A stretch of 64,000 nucleotides of DNA from Cinclus cinclus (lineage: Eukaryota; Chordata; Aves; Passeriformes; Cinclidae): assembly GCF_963662255.1 (NCBI RefSeq), contig NW_026912144.1, forward strand, positions 1 through 64,000, given 5' to 3'. The notes under the pieces are model-generated. The model was not told the DNA's origin and ran no database searches. It saw only the letters and a list, made by a program, of their open reading frames with translations. Shown piece by piece: positions 46,853 to 59,253 of this stretch; positions within the stretch are counted from its first letter, which is position 1, and every line of letters begins with the position of its first letter. The position numbers and the translations under genes are program-made.

Positions 46853-48183
46853 AACTGGTCAACAGCTGCGCCTAACTTTCCCATGCTGCGAGAGCATTCT
46901 CGGCTGAATTCTGCTTTGACAGAGCTATTGCTGAACTTTTGCAGTCCCGGAAGCTGCTGAAACCAAGGCTGTGTTCTGCCTCTTCATTCTTGGCTTTCTG
47001 TGCTCCAGCGAGTTGTGAAGCTCGGACACGGCATTCAGCTTTGCCGCCTCTCTGCACGGAAAGCACTAGACAGAACTAGTGTGCTTCGTGCATGCTCTCT
47101 CCTCGCTTTTCTGGTCACTGCTCTGCTTTTTGCTTGGCAGCGTTCAAGGGGTCCACGGCATACCTCTTGCACAGCGAGAGGTGGCCGGCGAGGAATACTT
47201 GCTGGCTTAAGTCGTTCCATGCTCAAGGCATTCATCAGAGCAACACAATGTGGGAAAAGAGGAGGGAACATTGCAGGACAAATTTCTATGCTGGAACATT
47301 CTTGTCTGCGAGACAGCTCTCCGCAGCGCTAGTATTTGGCCAGGCTGAAATCAGCGCCGCGGTAAGCCAATCTGACAAGCGGAGTGCAACGAGCGCGGCG
47401 ATATGGGGCCACTTGGCAGGTGGCCGAAGAAAGACGGCTGCCCCGTGAATGTGGTGCCAGAAGGCAAGTTTCAGCAGGGCGTTCCGGGCGAGCTTAATGT
47501 GTAGCCGCAGTTGTTCTAGGCGAGTTGTAGCCGAGAAGCTTTCCGTCTCCATTCACGAGACAAGAAAGGCAGAACGCAAGGGCGCACAGGGTTGAGAAGA
47601 AAAGTGCGCGTAGCGAGCTCGTTGCGGCAGAAGCGAAAGCCAGGAGCAGCGTGCTCGGTGCGAGAAATAGACGGCGCTTCGCCTCCTTGGGTAGGAAACC
47701 GCAGCTGGTCACGAAGGGCAGCCAGCGAAGCTTCAGAACAGCAGGCTGTTCTGCTCAGCGTACGAGCCTGAAGTGAGTGGCAAGGGCTAAGGGGACAGTT
47801 CCAAGGCATCTAGCTTTCCTGCTAGCAATGCCATTTCTACCCTGCTGTGGAAAACATTGTCCTTTGCCCTTATGCTCCGAGAGGCAGAGAGCAACTCGGC
47901 AGACGCAGTGCAGAGGGAAAGGACACCGTATCCGTGGGAGCGTGACGCCGCTTAGGCGGGCAAAGCAGAAAGGTGCCGCCCGGCACTGGCTTTGACTTCC
48001 TGAGCTTCCTTGCTAGGACAGCAGCTGCCGAAAGCTGGCAACTAGGCTGCCAGAGTGCAGAATGTAGGCGGTGCGGCACGCCTGCTTGCCGAACGCCAGT
48101 ATCAGCGAGACAGCGTGCTAGGCTCTGTTTCACAGCTCCTTGGAGAACACGCACTGGAAGAATGCCCTCTCTGTTCCGCAAAA
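45617..48183 (+). repeat. Three-unit offset block, copy B (units 34-35)
   Basis: Counterpart of 41483-44049. The only difference from copy A noticed is at p831 of unit 32 ('cgcatcc'). Confidence 0.9.
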
Positions 48184-48230
48184 GCTCTGCCACAGTGAAG
48201 TTGGAAGAAGCAGCCCGTGGCCACGGGCAG
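46853..48230 (+). repeat. Unit 35 (1,378 bp), twin of unit 32
   Basis: Unit 32 marks p2 A, p32 T, EcoRI site (46906), p847 C and p1242 C are all present. The 3' 50 bp change to the 'gttggaag'/'cccgtgg' form also seen in units 15, 20 and 28, so the shared block ends before p1332. Confidence 0.97.
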
Positions 48231-49608
48231 AGCTAGTCAACAGCTGCGCCTAACTTTCCCAAGCTGCGAGAGCATTCTCAGCCGAGTTCTGCTTTGACAG
48301 AGCTATTGCTGAACTTTTGCAGTCCCGGAAGCTGCTGAAACCAAGGCTGTGTTCTGCCTCTTCATTCTTGCCTTCCAGTGCTCCAGCGAGTTGTGAAGCT
48401 CGGACACGGCATTCAGCTTTGCCGCCTCTCTGCACGGAAAGCACTAGACAGAACTAGTGTGCTTCGTGCATGCTCTCTCCTCGCTTTTCTGGTCACTGCT
48501 CTGCTTTTTGCTTGGCAGCGTTCAAAGGGTCCACGGCATACATCTTGCACAGCGAGAGGTGGCCGGCGAGGAATACTTGCTGGCTTAAGTCGTTCCATGC
48601 TCAAGGCATTCATCAGAGCAACACAATGTGGGAAAAGAGGAGGGAACATTGCAGGACAAATTTCTATGCTGGAACATTCTTGTCTGCGAGACAGCTCTCC
48701 GCAGCGCTAGCATTTGGCCAGGCTGAAATCAGCGCCGCGGTAAGCCAATCTGACAAGCGGAGTGCAACGAGCGCGGCGATATGGGGCCACTTGGCAGGTG
48801 GCCGAAGAAAGACGGCTGCCCCGTGAATGTGGTGCCAGAAGGCAAGTTTCAGCAGGGCGTTCCGGGCGAGCTTAATGTGTAGCCGCAGTTGTTCTAGGCG
48901 AGTTGTAGCCGAGAAGCTTTCCGTCTCCATTCACGAGACAAGAAAGGCAGAACGCAAGGGCGCACAGGGTTGAGAAGAAAAGTGCGCGTAGCGAGCTCGT
49001 TGCGGCAGAAGCGAAAGCCAGGAGCAGCGTGCTCGGTGCGAGAAATAGACGGCGCTTCGCCTCCTTGGGTAGGAAAGCGCAGCTGGTCACGAAGGGCAGC
49101 CAGCGAAGCTTCAGAACAGCAGGCTGTTCTGCTCAGCGTACGAGCCTGAAGTGAGTGGCAAGGGCTAAGGGGACAGTTCCAAGGCATCCAGCTTTCCTGC
49201 TAGCAATGCCATTTCTACCCTGCTGTGGAAAACATTGTCCTTTGCCCTTATGCTCCGAGAGGCAGAGAGCAACTCGGCAGACGCAGTGCAGAGGGAAAGG
49301 ACACCGTATCCGTGGGAGCGTGACGCCGCTTAGGCGGGCAAAGCAGAAAGGTGCCGCCCGGCACTGGCTTTGACTTCCTGAGCTTCCTTGCTAGGACAGC
49401 AGCTGCCGAAAGCTGGCAACTAGGCTGCCAGAGTGCAGAATGTAGGCGGTCTGGCACGCCTGCTTGCCGAAAGCCAGGATCAGCGAGACAGCGTGCTAGG
49501 CTCTGTTTCGCAGCTCCTTGGAGAACACGCACTGGAAGAATGCCCTCTCTGTTCCGCAAAAGCTCTGCCACAGTGAAGGTGGAAGAAGCAGCCTGTGGCC
49601 ACGGGCAG
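48231..49608 (+). repeat. Unit 36 (1,378 bp)
   Basis: 5' half as unit 29 (p5 A/p12 A, 'gccttccag', p328-330 'ggt', p481 C). p959 C. 'ccaggatc' near p1249 is shared only with unit 39. p1221-1222 'ct', p1280 G, p1342 A. Confidence 0.97.
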
Positions 49609-50986
49609 AGCTGGTCAACGGCTGCGCCTAACTTTCCCAAGCTGCGAGAGCATTCTCGGCTGAATTCTGCTTTGACAGAGCTATTGCTGAACTTTTGCAG
49701 TCCCGGAAGCTGCTGAAACCAAGGCTGTGTTCTGCCTCTTCATTCTTGCCTTCCAGTGCTCCAGCGAGTTGTGAAGCTCGGACACGGCATTCAGCTTTGC
49801 CGCCTCTCTGCACGGAAAGCACTAGACAGAACTAGTGTGCTTCGTGCATGCTCTCTCCTCGCTTTTATGGTCACTGCTCTGCTTTTTGCTTGGCAGCGTT
49901 CAAGGGGTCCACGGCATACCTCTTGCACAGCGAGAGGTGGCCGGCAAGGAATACTTGCTGGCTTAAGTCGTTCCATGCTCAAGGCATTCATCAGAGCAAC
50001 ACAATGTGGGAAAAGAGGAGGGAACATTGCAGGACAAATTTCTATGCTGGAACATTCTTGTCTGCGAGACAGCTCTCCGCAGCGCTAGCATTTGGCCAGG
50101 CTGAAATCAGCGCCGCGGTAAGCCAATCTGACAAGCGGAGTGCAACGAGCGCGGCGATATGGGGCCACTTGGCAGGTGGCCGAAGAAAGACGGCTGCCCC
50201 GTGAATGTGGTGCCAGAAGGCAAGTTTCAGCAGGGCGTTCCAGGCGAGCTTAATGTGTAGCCGCAGTTGTTCTAGGCGAGTTGTAGCCGAGAAGCTTTCC
50301 GTCTCCATTCACGAGACAAGAAAGGCAGAACGCAAGGGCGCACAGGGTTGAGAAGAAAAGTGCGCGTAGCGAGCTCGTTGCGGCAGAAGCGAAAGCCAGG
50401 AGCAGCGTGCTCGGTGCGAGAAATAGACGGCGCTTCGCCTCCTTGGGTAGGAAAGCGCAGCTGGTCACGAAGGGCAGCCAGCGAAGCTTCAGAACAGCAG
50501 GCTGTTCTGCTCAGCGTACGAGCCTGAAGTGAGTGGCAAGGGCTAAGGGGACAGTTCCAAGGCATCTAGCTTTCCTGCTAGCAATGCCATTTCTACCCTG
50601 CTGTGGAAAACATTGTCCTTTGCCCTTATGCTCCGAGAGGCAGAGAGCAACTCGGTAGACGCAGTGCAGAGGGAAAGGACACCGTATCCGTGGGAGCGTG
50701 ACGCCGCTTAGGCGGGCAAAGCAGAAAGGTGCCGCCCGGCACTGGCTTTGACTTCCTGAGCTTCCTTGCTAGGACAGCAGCTGCCGAAAGCTGGCAACTA
50801 GGCTGCCAGAGTGCAGAATGTAGGCGGTCTGGCACGCCTGCTTGCCGAAAGCCAGTATCAGCGAGACAGCGTGCTAGGCTCTGTTTCGCAGCTCCTTGGA
50901 GAACACGCACTGGAAGAATGCCCTCTCTGTTCCGCAAAAGCTCTGCCACAGTGAAGGTGGAAGAAGCAGCCTGTGGCCACAGGCAG
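49609..50986 (+). repeat. Unit 37 (1,378 bp), twin of unit 46
   Basis: EcoRI haplotype (49662), p259 A, p296 G, p312 C, 'ggccggcaagg' (p337 A), 'gttccaggcg' and p1048 T are all shared with unit 46, 12,401 bp away. 'ccacaggc' at the 3' end is instead shared with unit 40. Confidence 0.97.
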
Positions 50987-52364
50987 AGCTGGTCAACGGC
51001 TGCGCCTAACTTTCCCAAGCTGCGAGAGCATTCTCAGCCGAGTTCTGCTTTGACAGAGCTATTGCTGAACTTTTGCAGTCCCGGAAGCTGCTGAAACCAA
51101 GGCTGTGTTCTGCCTCTTCATTCTTGGCTTTCTGTGCTCCAGCGAGTTGTGAAGCTCGGACACGGCATTCAGCTTTGCCGCCTCTCTGCACGGAAAGCAC
51201 TAGACAGAACTAGTGTGCTTCGTGCATGCTCTCTCCTCGCTTTTCTGGTCACTGCTCTGCTTTTTGCTTGGCAGCGTTCAAAGGGTCCACGGCATACATC
51301 TTGCACAGCGAGAGGTGGCCGGCGAGGAATACTTGCTGGCTTAAGTCGTTCCATGCTCAAGGCATTCATCAGAGCAACACAATGTGGGAAAAGAGGAGGG
51401 AACATTGCAGGACAAATTTCTATGCTGGAACATTCTTGTCTGCGAGACAGCTCTCCGCAGCGCTAGCATTTGGCCAGGCTGAAATCAGCGCCGCGGTAAG
51501 CCAATCTGACAAGCGGAGTGCAACGAGCACGGCGATATGGGGCCACTTGGCAGGTGGCCGAAGAAAGACGGCTGCCCCGTGAATGTGGTGCCAGAAGGCA
51601 AGTTTCAGCAGGGCGTTCCGGGCGAGCTTAATGTGTAGCCGCAGTTGTTCTAGGCGAGTTGTAGCCGAGAAGCTTTCCGTCTCCATTCACGAGACAAGAA
51701 AGGCAGAACGCAAGGGCGCACAGGGTTGAGAAGAAAAGTGCGCGTAGCGAGCTCGTTGCGGCAGAAGCGAAAGCCAGGAGCAGCGTGCTCGGTGCGAGAA
51801 ATAGACGGCGCTTCGCCTCCTTGGGTAGGAAACCGCAGCTGGTCACGAAGGGCAGCCAGCGAAGCTTCAGAACAGCAGGCTGTTCTGCTCAGCGTACGAG
51901 CCTGAAGTGAGTGGCAAGGGCTAAGGGGACAGTTCCAAGGCATCTAGCTTTCCTGCTAGCAATGCCATTTCTACCCTGCTGTGGAAAACATTGTCCTTTG
52001 CCCTTATGCTCCGAGAGGCAGAGAGCAACACGGCAGACGCAGTGCAGAGGGAAAGGACACCGTATCCGTGGGAGCGTGACGCCGCTTAGGCGGGCAAAGC
52101 AGAAAGGTGCCGCCCGGCACTGGCTTTGACTTCCTGAGCTTCCTTGCTCGGACAGCAGCTGCCGAAAGCTGGCAACTAGGCTGCCAGAGTGCAGAATGTA
52201 GGCGGTGCGGCACGCCTGCTTGCCGAAAGCCAGTATCAGCGAGACAGCGTGCTAGGCTCTGTTTCACAGCTCCTTGGAGAACACGCACTGGAAGAATGCC
52301 CTCTCTGTTCCGCAAAAGCTCTGCCACAGTGAAGGTGGAAGAAGCAGCCTGTGGCCACGGGCAG
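50987..52364 (+). repeat. Unit 38 (1,378 bp)
   Basis: p296 A, p312 A, p328-330 'ggt', p481 C, 'gagcacgg' near p543, p847 C, p1044 A and p1163 C. Its 3' half resembles units 30 and 44 rather than its immediate neighbours. Confidence 0.97.
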
Positions 52365-53742
52365 AGCTGGTCAACGGCTGCGCCTAACTTTCCCAAGCTG
52401 CGAGAGCATTCTCAGCCGAGTTCTGCTTTGACAGAGCTATTGCTGAACTTTTGCAGTCCCGGAAGCTGCTGAAACCAAGGCTGTGTTCTGCCTCTTCATT
52501 CTTGCCTTCCAGTGCTCCAGCGAGTTGTGAAGCTCGGACACGGCATTCAGCTTTGCCGCCTCTCTGCACGGAAAGCACTAGACAGAACTAGTGTGCTTCG
52601 TGCATGCTCTCTCCTCGCTTTTCTGGTCACTGCTCTGCTTTTTGCTTGGCAGCGTTCAAGGGGTCCACGGCATACCTCTTGCACAGCGAGAGGTGGCCGG
52701 CGAGGAATACTTGCTGGCTTAAGTCGTTCCATGCTCAAGGCATTCATCAGAGCAACACAATGTGGGAAAAGAGGAGGGAACATTGCAGGACAAATTTCTA
52801 TGCTGGAACATTCTTGTCTGCGAGACAGCTCTCCGCAGCGCTAGCATTTGGCCAGGCTGAAATCAGCGCCGCGGTAAGCCAATCTGACAAGCGGAGTGCA
52901 ACGAGCGCGGCGATATGGGGCCACTTGGCAGGTGGCCGAAGAAAGACGGCTGCCCCGTGAATGTGGTGCCAGAAGGCAAGTTTCAGCAGGGCGTTCCGGG
53001 CGAGCTTAATGTGTAGCCGCAGTTGTTCTAGGCGAGTTGTAGCCGAGAAGCTTTCCGTCTCCATTCACGAGACAAGAAAGGCAGAACGCAAGGGCGCACA
53101 GGGTTGAGAAGAAAAGTGCGCGTAGCGAGCTCGTTGCGGCAGAAGCGAAAGCCAGGAGCAGCGTGCTCGGTGCGAGAAATAGACGGCGCTTCGCCTCCTT
53201 GGGTAGGAAAGCGCAGCTGGTCACGAAGGGCAGCCAGCGAAGCTTCAGAACAGCAGGCTGTTCTGCTCAGCGTACGAGCCTGAAGTGAGTGGCAAGGGCT
53301 AAGGGGACAGTTCCAAGGCATCTAGCTTTCCTGCTAGCAATGCCATTTCTACCCTGCTGTGGAAAACATTGTCCTTTGCCCTTATGCTCCGAGAGGCAGA
53401 GAGCAACTCGGCAGACGCAGTGCAGAGGGAAAGGACACCGTATCCGTGGGAGCGTGACGCCGCTTAGGCGGGCAAAGCAGAAAGGTGCCGCCCGGCACTG
53501 GCTTTGACTTCCTGAGCTTCCTTGCTAGGACAGCAGCTGCCGAAAGCTGGCAACTAGGCTGCCAGAGTGCAGAATGTAGGCGGTCTGGCACGCCTGCTTG
53601 CCGAAAGCCAGGATCAGCGAGACAGCGTGCTAGGCTCTGTTTCGCAGCTCCTTGGAGAACACGCACTGGAAGAATGCCCTCTCTGTTCCGCAAAAGCTCT
53701 GCCACTGTGAAGGTGGAAGAAGCAGCCTGTGGCCACGGGCAG
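52365..53742 (+). repeat. Unit 39 (1,378 bp)
   Basis: As units 31/34 through the middle (p296 G, p312 C, p481 C, p815 A). 'ccaggatc' links it to unit 36. p1280 G, p1342 T. Confidence 0.97.
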
Positions 53743-55120
53743 AGCTGGTCAACAGCTGCGCCTAACTTTCCCAAGCTGCGAGAGCATTCTCGGCTGAATT
53801 CTGCTTTGACAGAGCTATTGCTGAACTTTTGCAGTCCCGGAAGCTGCTGAAACCAAGGCTGTGTTCTGCCTCTTCATTCTTGCCTTCCAGTGCTCCAGCG
53901 AGTTGTGAAGCTCGGACACGGCATTCAGCTTTGCCGCCTCTCTGCACGGAAAGCACTAGACAGAACTAGTGTGCTTCGTGCATGCTCTCTCCTCGCTTTT
54001 CTGGTCACTGCTCTGCTTTTTGCTTGGCAGCGTTCAAGGGGTCCACGGCATACCTCTTGCACAGCGAGAGGTGGCCGGCGAGGAATACTTGCTGGCTTAA
54101 GTCGTTCCATGCTCAAGGCATTCATCAGAGCAACACAATGTGGGAAAAGAGGAGGGAACATTGCAGGACAAATTTCTATGCTGGAACATTCTTGTCTGCG
54201 AGACAGCTCTCCGCAGCGCTAGCATTTGGCCAGGCTGAAATCAGCGCCGCGGTAAGCCAATCTGACAAGCGGAGTGCAACGAGCGCGGCGATATGGGGCC
54301 ACTTGGCAGGTGGCCGAAGAAAGACGGCTGCCCCGTGAATGTGGTGCCAGAAGGCAAGTTTCAGCAGGGCGTTCCGGGCGAGCTTAATGTGTAGCCGCAG
54401 TTGTTCTAGGCGAGTTGTAGCCGAGAAGCTTTCCGTCTCCATTCACGAGACAAGAAAGGCAGAACGCAAGGGCGCACAGGGTTGAGAAGAAAAGTGCGCG
54501 TAGCGAGCTCGTTGCGGCAGAAGCGAAAGCCAGGAGCAGCGTGCTCGGTGCGAGAAGTAGACGGCGCTTCGCCTCCTTGGGTAGGAAAGCGCAGCTGGTC
54601 ACGAAGGGCAGCCAGCGAAGCTTCAGAACAGCAGGCTGTTCTGCTCAGCGTACGAGCCTGAAGTGAGTGGCAAGGGCTAAGGGGACAGTTCCAAGGCATC
54701 TAGCTTTCCTGCTAGCAATGCCATTTCTACCCTGCTGTGGAAAACATTGTCCTTTGCCCTTATGCTCCGAGAGGCAGAGAGCAACTCGGTAGACGCAGTG
54801 CAGAGGGAAAGGACACCGTATCCGTGGGAGCGTGACGCCGCTTAGGCGGGCAAAGCAGAAAGGTGCCGCCCGGCACTGGCTTTGACTTCCTGAGCTTCCT
54901 TGCTAGGACAGCAGCTGCCGAAAGCTGGCAACTAGGCTGCCAGAGTGCAGAATGTAGGCGGTCTGGCACGCCTGCTTGCCGAAAGCCAGTATCAGCGAGA
55001 CAGCGTGCTAGGCTCTGTTTCGCAGCTCCTTGGAGAACACGCACTGGAAGAATGCCCTCTCTGTTCCGCAAAAGCTCTGCCACAGTGAAGGTGGAAGAAG
55101 CAGCCTGTGGCCACAGGCAG
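53743..55120 (+). repeat. Unit 40 (1,378 bp)
   Basis: EcoRI haplotype (53796), p296 G, p312 C, p481 C, p815 G, p1048 T and 'ccacaggc' at the 3' end. The last two are shared with unit 37 three units away; the p259 C and p337 G forms are not. Confidence 0.97.
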
Positions 55121-56498
55121 AGCTGGTCAACGGCTGCGCCTAACTTTCCCAAGCTGCGAGAGCATTCTCAGCCGAGTTCTGCTTTGACAGAGCTATTGCT
55201 GAACTTTTGCAGTCCCGGAAGCTGCTGAAACCAAGGCTGTGTTCTGCCTCTTCATTCTTGGCTTTCTGTGCTCCAGCGAGTTGTGAAGCTCGGACACGGC
55301 ATTCAGCTTTGCCGCCTCTCTGCACGGAAAGCACTAGACAGAACTAGTGTGCTTCGTGCATGCTCTCTCCTCGCTTTTCTGGTCACTGCTCTGCTTTTTG
55401 CTTGGCAGCGTTCAAGGGGTCCACGGCATACATCTTGCACAGCGAGAGCTGGCCGGCGAGGAATACTTGCTGGCTTAAGTCGTTCCATGCTCAAGGCATT
55501 CATCAGAGCAACACAATGTGGGAAAAGAGGAGGGAACATTGCAGGACAAATTTCTATGCTGGAACATTCTTGTCTGCGAGACAGCTCTCCGCAGCGCTAG
55601 CATTTGGCCAGGCTGAAATCAGCGCCGCGGTAAGCCAATCTGACAAGCGGAGTGCAACGAGCGCGGCGATATGGGGCCACTTGGCAGGTGGCCGAAGAAA
55701 GACGGCTGCCCCGTGAATGTGGTGCCAGAAGGCAAGTTTCAGCAGGGCGTTCCGGGCGAGCTTAATGTGTAGCCGCAGTTGTTCTAGGCGAGTTGTAGCC
55801 GAGAAGCTTTCCGTCTCCATTCACGAGACAAGAAAGGCAGAACGCAAGGGCGCACAGGGTTGAGAAGAAAAGTGCGCGTAGCGAGCTCGTTGCGGCAGAA
55901 GCGAAAGCCAGGAGCAGCGTGCTCGGTGCGAGAAATAGACGGCGCTTCGCCTCCTTGGGTAGGAAAGCGCAGCTGGTCACGAAGGGCAGCCAGCGAAGCT
56001 TCAGAACAGCAGGCTGTTCTGCTCAGCGTACGAGCCTGAAGTGAGTGGCAAGGGCTAAGGGGACAGTTCCAAGGCATCTAGCTTTCCTGCTAGCAATGCC
56101 ATTTCTACCCTGCTGTGGAAAACATTGTCCTTTGCCCTTATGCTGCGAGAGGCAGAGAGCAACTCGGCAGACGCAGTGCAGAGGGAAAGGACACCGTATC
56201 CGTGGGAGCGTGACGCCGCTTAGGCGGGCAAAGCAGAAAGGTGCCGCCCGGCACTGGCTTTGACTTCCTGAGCTTCCTTGCTAGGACAGCAGCTGCCGAA
56301 AGCTGGCAACTAGGCTGCCAGAGTGCAGAATGTAGGCGGTGCGGCACGCCTGCTTGCCGAAAGCCAGTATCAGCGAGACAGCGTGCTAGGCTCTGTTTCG
56401 CAGCTCCTTGGAGAACACGCACTGGAAGAATGCCCTCTCTGTTCCGCAAAAGCTCTGCCACAGTGAAGGTGGAAGAAGCAGCCTGTGGCCACGGGCAG
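55121..56498 (+). repeat. Unit 41 (1,378 bp)
   Basis: Only unit combining p296 G with p312 A; the two alleles are otherwise linked from unit 27 rightward. p328-330 'gct', p481 C, p1025 G, p1163 A and p1280 G. Confidence 0.97.
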
Positions 56499-57876
56499 AG
56501 CTGGTCAACGGCTGCGCCTAACTTTCCCAAGCTGCGAGAGCATGCTCAGCCGAGTTCTGCTTTGACAGAGCTATTGCTGAACTTTTGCAGTCCCGGAAGC
56601 TGCTGAAACCAAGGCTGTGTTCTGCCTCTTCATTCTTGGCTTTCTGTGCTCCAGCGAGTTGTGAAGCTCGGACACGGCATTCAGCTTTGCCGCCTCTCTG
56701 CACGGAAAGCACTAGACAGAACTAGTGTGCTTCGTGCATGCTCTCTCCTCGCTTTTCTGGTCACTGCTCTGCTTTTTGCTTGGCAGCGTTCAAAGGGTCC
56801 ACGGCATACATCTTGCACAGCGAGAGGTGGCCGGCGAGGAATACTTGCTGGCTTAAGTCGTTCCATGCTCAAGGCATTCATCAGAGCAACACAATGTGGG
56901 AAAAGAGGAGGGAACATTGCAGGACAAATTTCTATGCTGGAACATTCTTGTCTGCGAGACAGCTCTCCGCAGCGCTAGTATTTGGCCAGGCTGAAATCAG
57001 CGCCGCGGTAAGCCAATCTGACAAGCGGAGTGCAACGAGCGCGGCGATATGGGGCCACTTGGCAGGTGGCCGAAGAAAGACGGCTGCCCCGTGAATGTGG
57101 TGCCAGAAGGCAAGTTTCAGCAGGGCGTTCCGGGCGAGCTTAATGTGTAGCCGCAGTTGTTCTAGGCGAGTTGTAGCCGAGAAGCTTTCCGTCTCCATTC
57201 ACGAGACAAGAAAGGCAGAACGCAAGGGCGCACAGGGTTGAGAAGAAAAGTGCGCGTAGCGAGCTCGTTGCGGCAGAAGCGAAAGCCAGGAGCAGCGTGC
57301 TCGGTGCGAGAAATAGACGGCGCTTCGCCTCCTTGGGTAGGAAAGCGCAGCTGGTCACGAAGGGCAGCCAGCGAAGCTTCAGAGCAGCAGGCTGTTCTGC
57401 TCAGCGTACGAGCCTGAAGTGAGTGGCAAGGGCTAAGGGGACAGTTCCAAGGCATCTAGCTTTCCTGCTAGCAATGCCATTTCTACCCTGCTGTGGAAAA
57501 CATTGTCCTTTGCCCTTATGCTCCGAGAGGCAGACAGCAACTCGGCAGACGCAGTGCAGAGGGAAAGGACACCGTATCCGTGGGAGCGTGACGCCGCTTA
57601 GGCGGGCAAAGCAGAAAGGTGCCGCCCGGCACTGGCTTTGACTTCCTGAGCTTCCTTGCTAGGACAGCAGCTGCCGAAAGCTGGCAACTAGGCTGCCAGA
57701 GTGCAGAATGTAGGCGGTGCGGCACGCCTGCTTGCCGAAAGCCAGTATCAGCGAGACAGCGTGCTAGGCTCTGTTTCGCAGCTCCTTGGAGAACACGCAC
57801 TGGAAGAATGCCCTCTCTGTTCCGCAAAAGCTCTGCCACAGTGAAGGTGGAAGAAGCAGCCTGTGGCCACGGGCAG
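56499..57876 (+). repeat. Unit 42 (1,378 bp)
   Basis: SphI palindrome at p42-51 (p46 G), as in units 30 and 43. p481 T. 'cttcagagcag' (57384) breaks the left arm of the p882-901 palindrome. 'gcagacagc' near p1037; p1280 G. Confidence 0.97.
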
Positions 57877-59253
57877 AGCTGGTCAACGGCTGCGCCTAAC
57901 TTTCCCAAGCTGCGAGAGCATGCTCAGCCGAGTTCTGCTTTGACAGAGCTATTGCTGAACTTTTGCAGTCCCGGAAGCTGCTGAAACCAAGGCTGTGTTC
58001 TGCCTCTTCATTCTTGGCTTTCTGTGCTCCAGCGAGTTGTGAAGCTCGGACACGGCATTCAGCTTTGCCGCCTCTCTGCACGGAAAGCACTAGACAGAAC
58101 TAGTGTGCTTCGTGCATGCTCTCTCCTCGCTTTTCTGGTCACTGCTCTGCTTTTTGCTTGGCAGCGTTCAAAGGGTCCACGGCATACATCTTGCACAGCG
58201 AGAGCTGGCCGGCGAGGAATACTTGCTGGCTTAAGTCGTTCCATGCTCAAGGCATTCATCAGAGCAACACAATGTGGGAAAAGAGGAGGGAACATTGCAG
58301 GACAAATTTCTATGCTGGAACATTCTTGTCTGCGAGACAGCTCTCCGCAGCGCTAGCATTTGGCCAGGCTGAAATCAGCGCCGCGGTAAGCCAATCTGAC
58401 AAGCGGAGTGCAACGAGCGCGGCGATATGGGGCCACTTGGCAGGTGGCCGAAGAAAGACGGCTGCCCCGTGAATGTGGTGCCAGAAGGCAAGTTTCAGCA
58501 GGGCGTTCCGGGCGAGCTTAATGTGTAGCCGCAGTTGTTCTAGGCGAGTTGTAGCCGAGAAGCTTTCCGTCTCCATTCACGAGACAAGAAAGGCAGAACG
58601 CAAGGGCGCACAGGGTTGAGAAGAAAAGTGCACGTAGCGAGCTCGTTGCGGCAGAAGCGAAAGCCAGGAGCAGCGTTCTCGTGCGAGAAATAGATGGCGC
58701 TTGGCCTCCTTGGGTAGGAAAGCGCAGCTGGTCACGAAGGGCAGCCAGCGAAGCTTCAGAACAGCAGGCTGTTCTGCTCAGCGTACGAGCCTGAAGTGAG
58801 TGGCAAGGGCTAAGGGGACAGTTCCAAGGCATCTAGCTTTCCTGCTAGCAATGCCATTTCTACCCTGCTGTTCAAAACCTTGTCCTTTGCCCTTATGCTC
58901 CGAGAGGCAGAGAGCAACTCGGCAGACGCAGTGCAGAGGGAAAGGACACCGTATCCGTGGGAGCGTGACGCCGCTTAGGCGGGCAAAGCAGAAAGGTGCC
59001 GCCCTGCACTGGCTTTGACTTCCTGAGCTTCCTTGCTAGGACAGCAGCTGCCGAAAGCTGGCAACTAGGCTGCCAGAGTGCAGAATGTAGGCGGTGCGGC
59101 ACGCCTTCTTGCCGAAAGCCAGTATCAGCGAGACAGCGTGCTAGGCTCTGTTTCACAGCTCCTTGGAGAACACGCACTGGAAGAATGCCCTCTCTGTTCC
59201 GCAAAAGCTCTGCCACAGTGAAGGTGGAAGAAGCAGCCTGTGGCCACGGGCAG
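57877..59253 (+). repeat. Unit 43 (1,377 bp, -1 deletion)
   Basis: SphI palindrome as in unit 42. A G is missing at about 58680 ('gttctcgtgcg'). A cluster of private changes lies within 58632-58879: p756 A, p820 T, p828 G, p997 T, p998 C and p1004 C. Later marks: p1130 T and private p1232 T. Confidence 0.97.
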
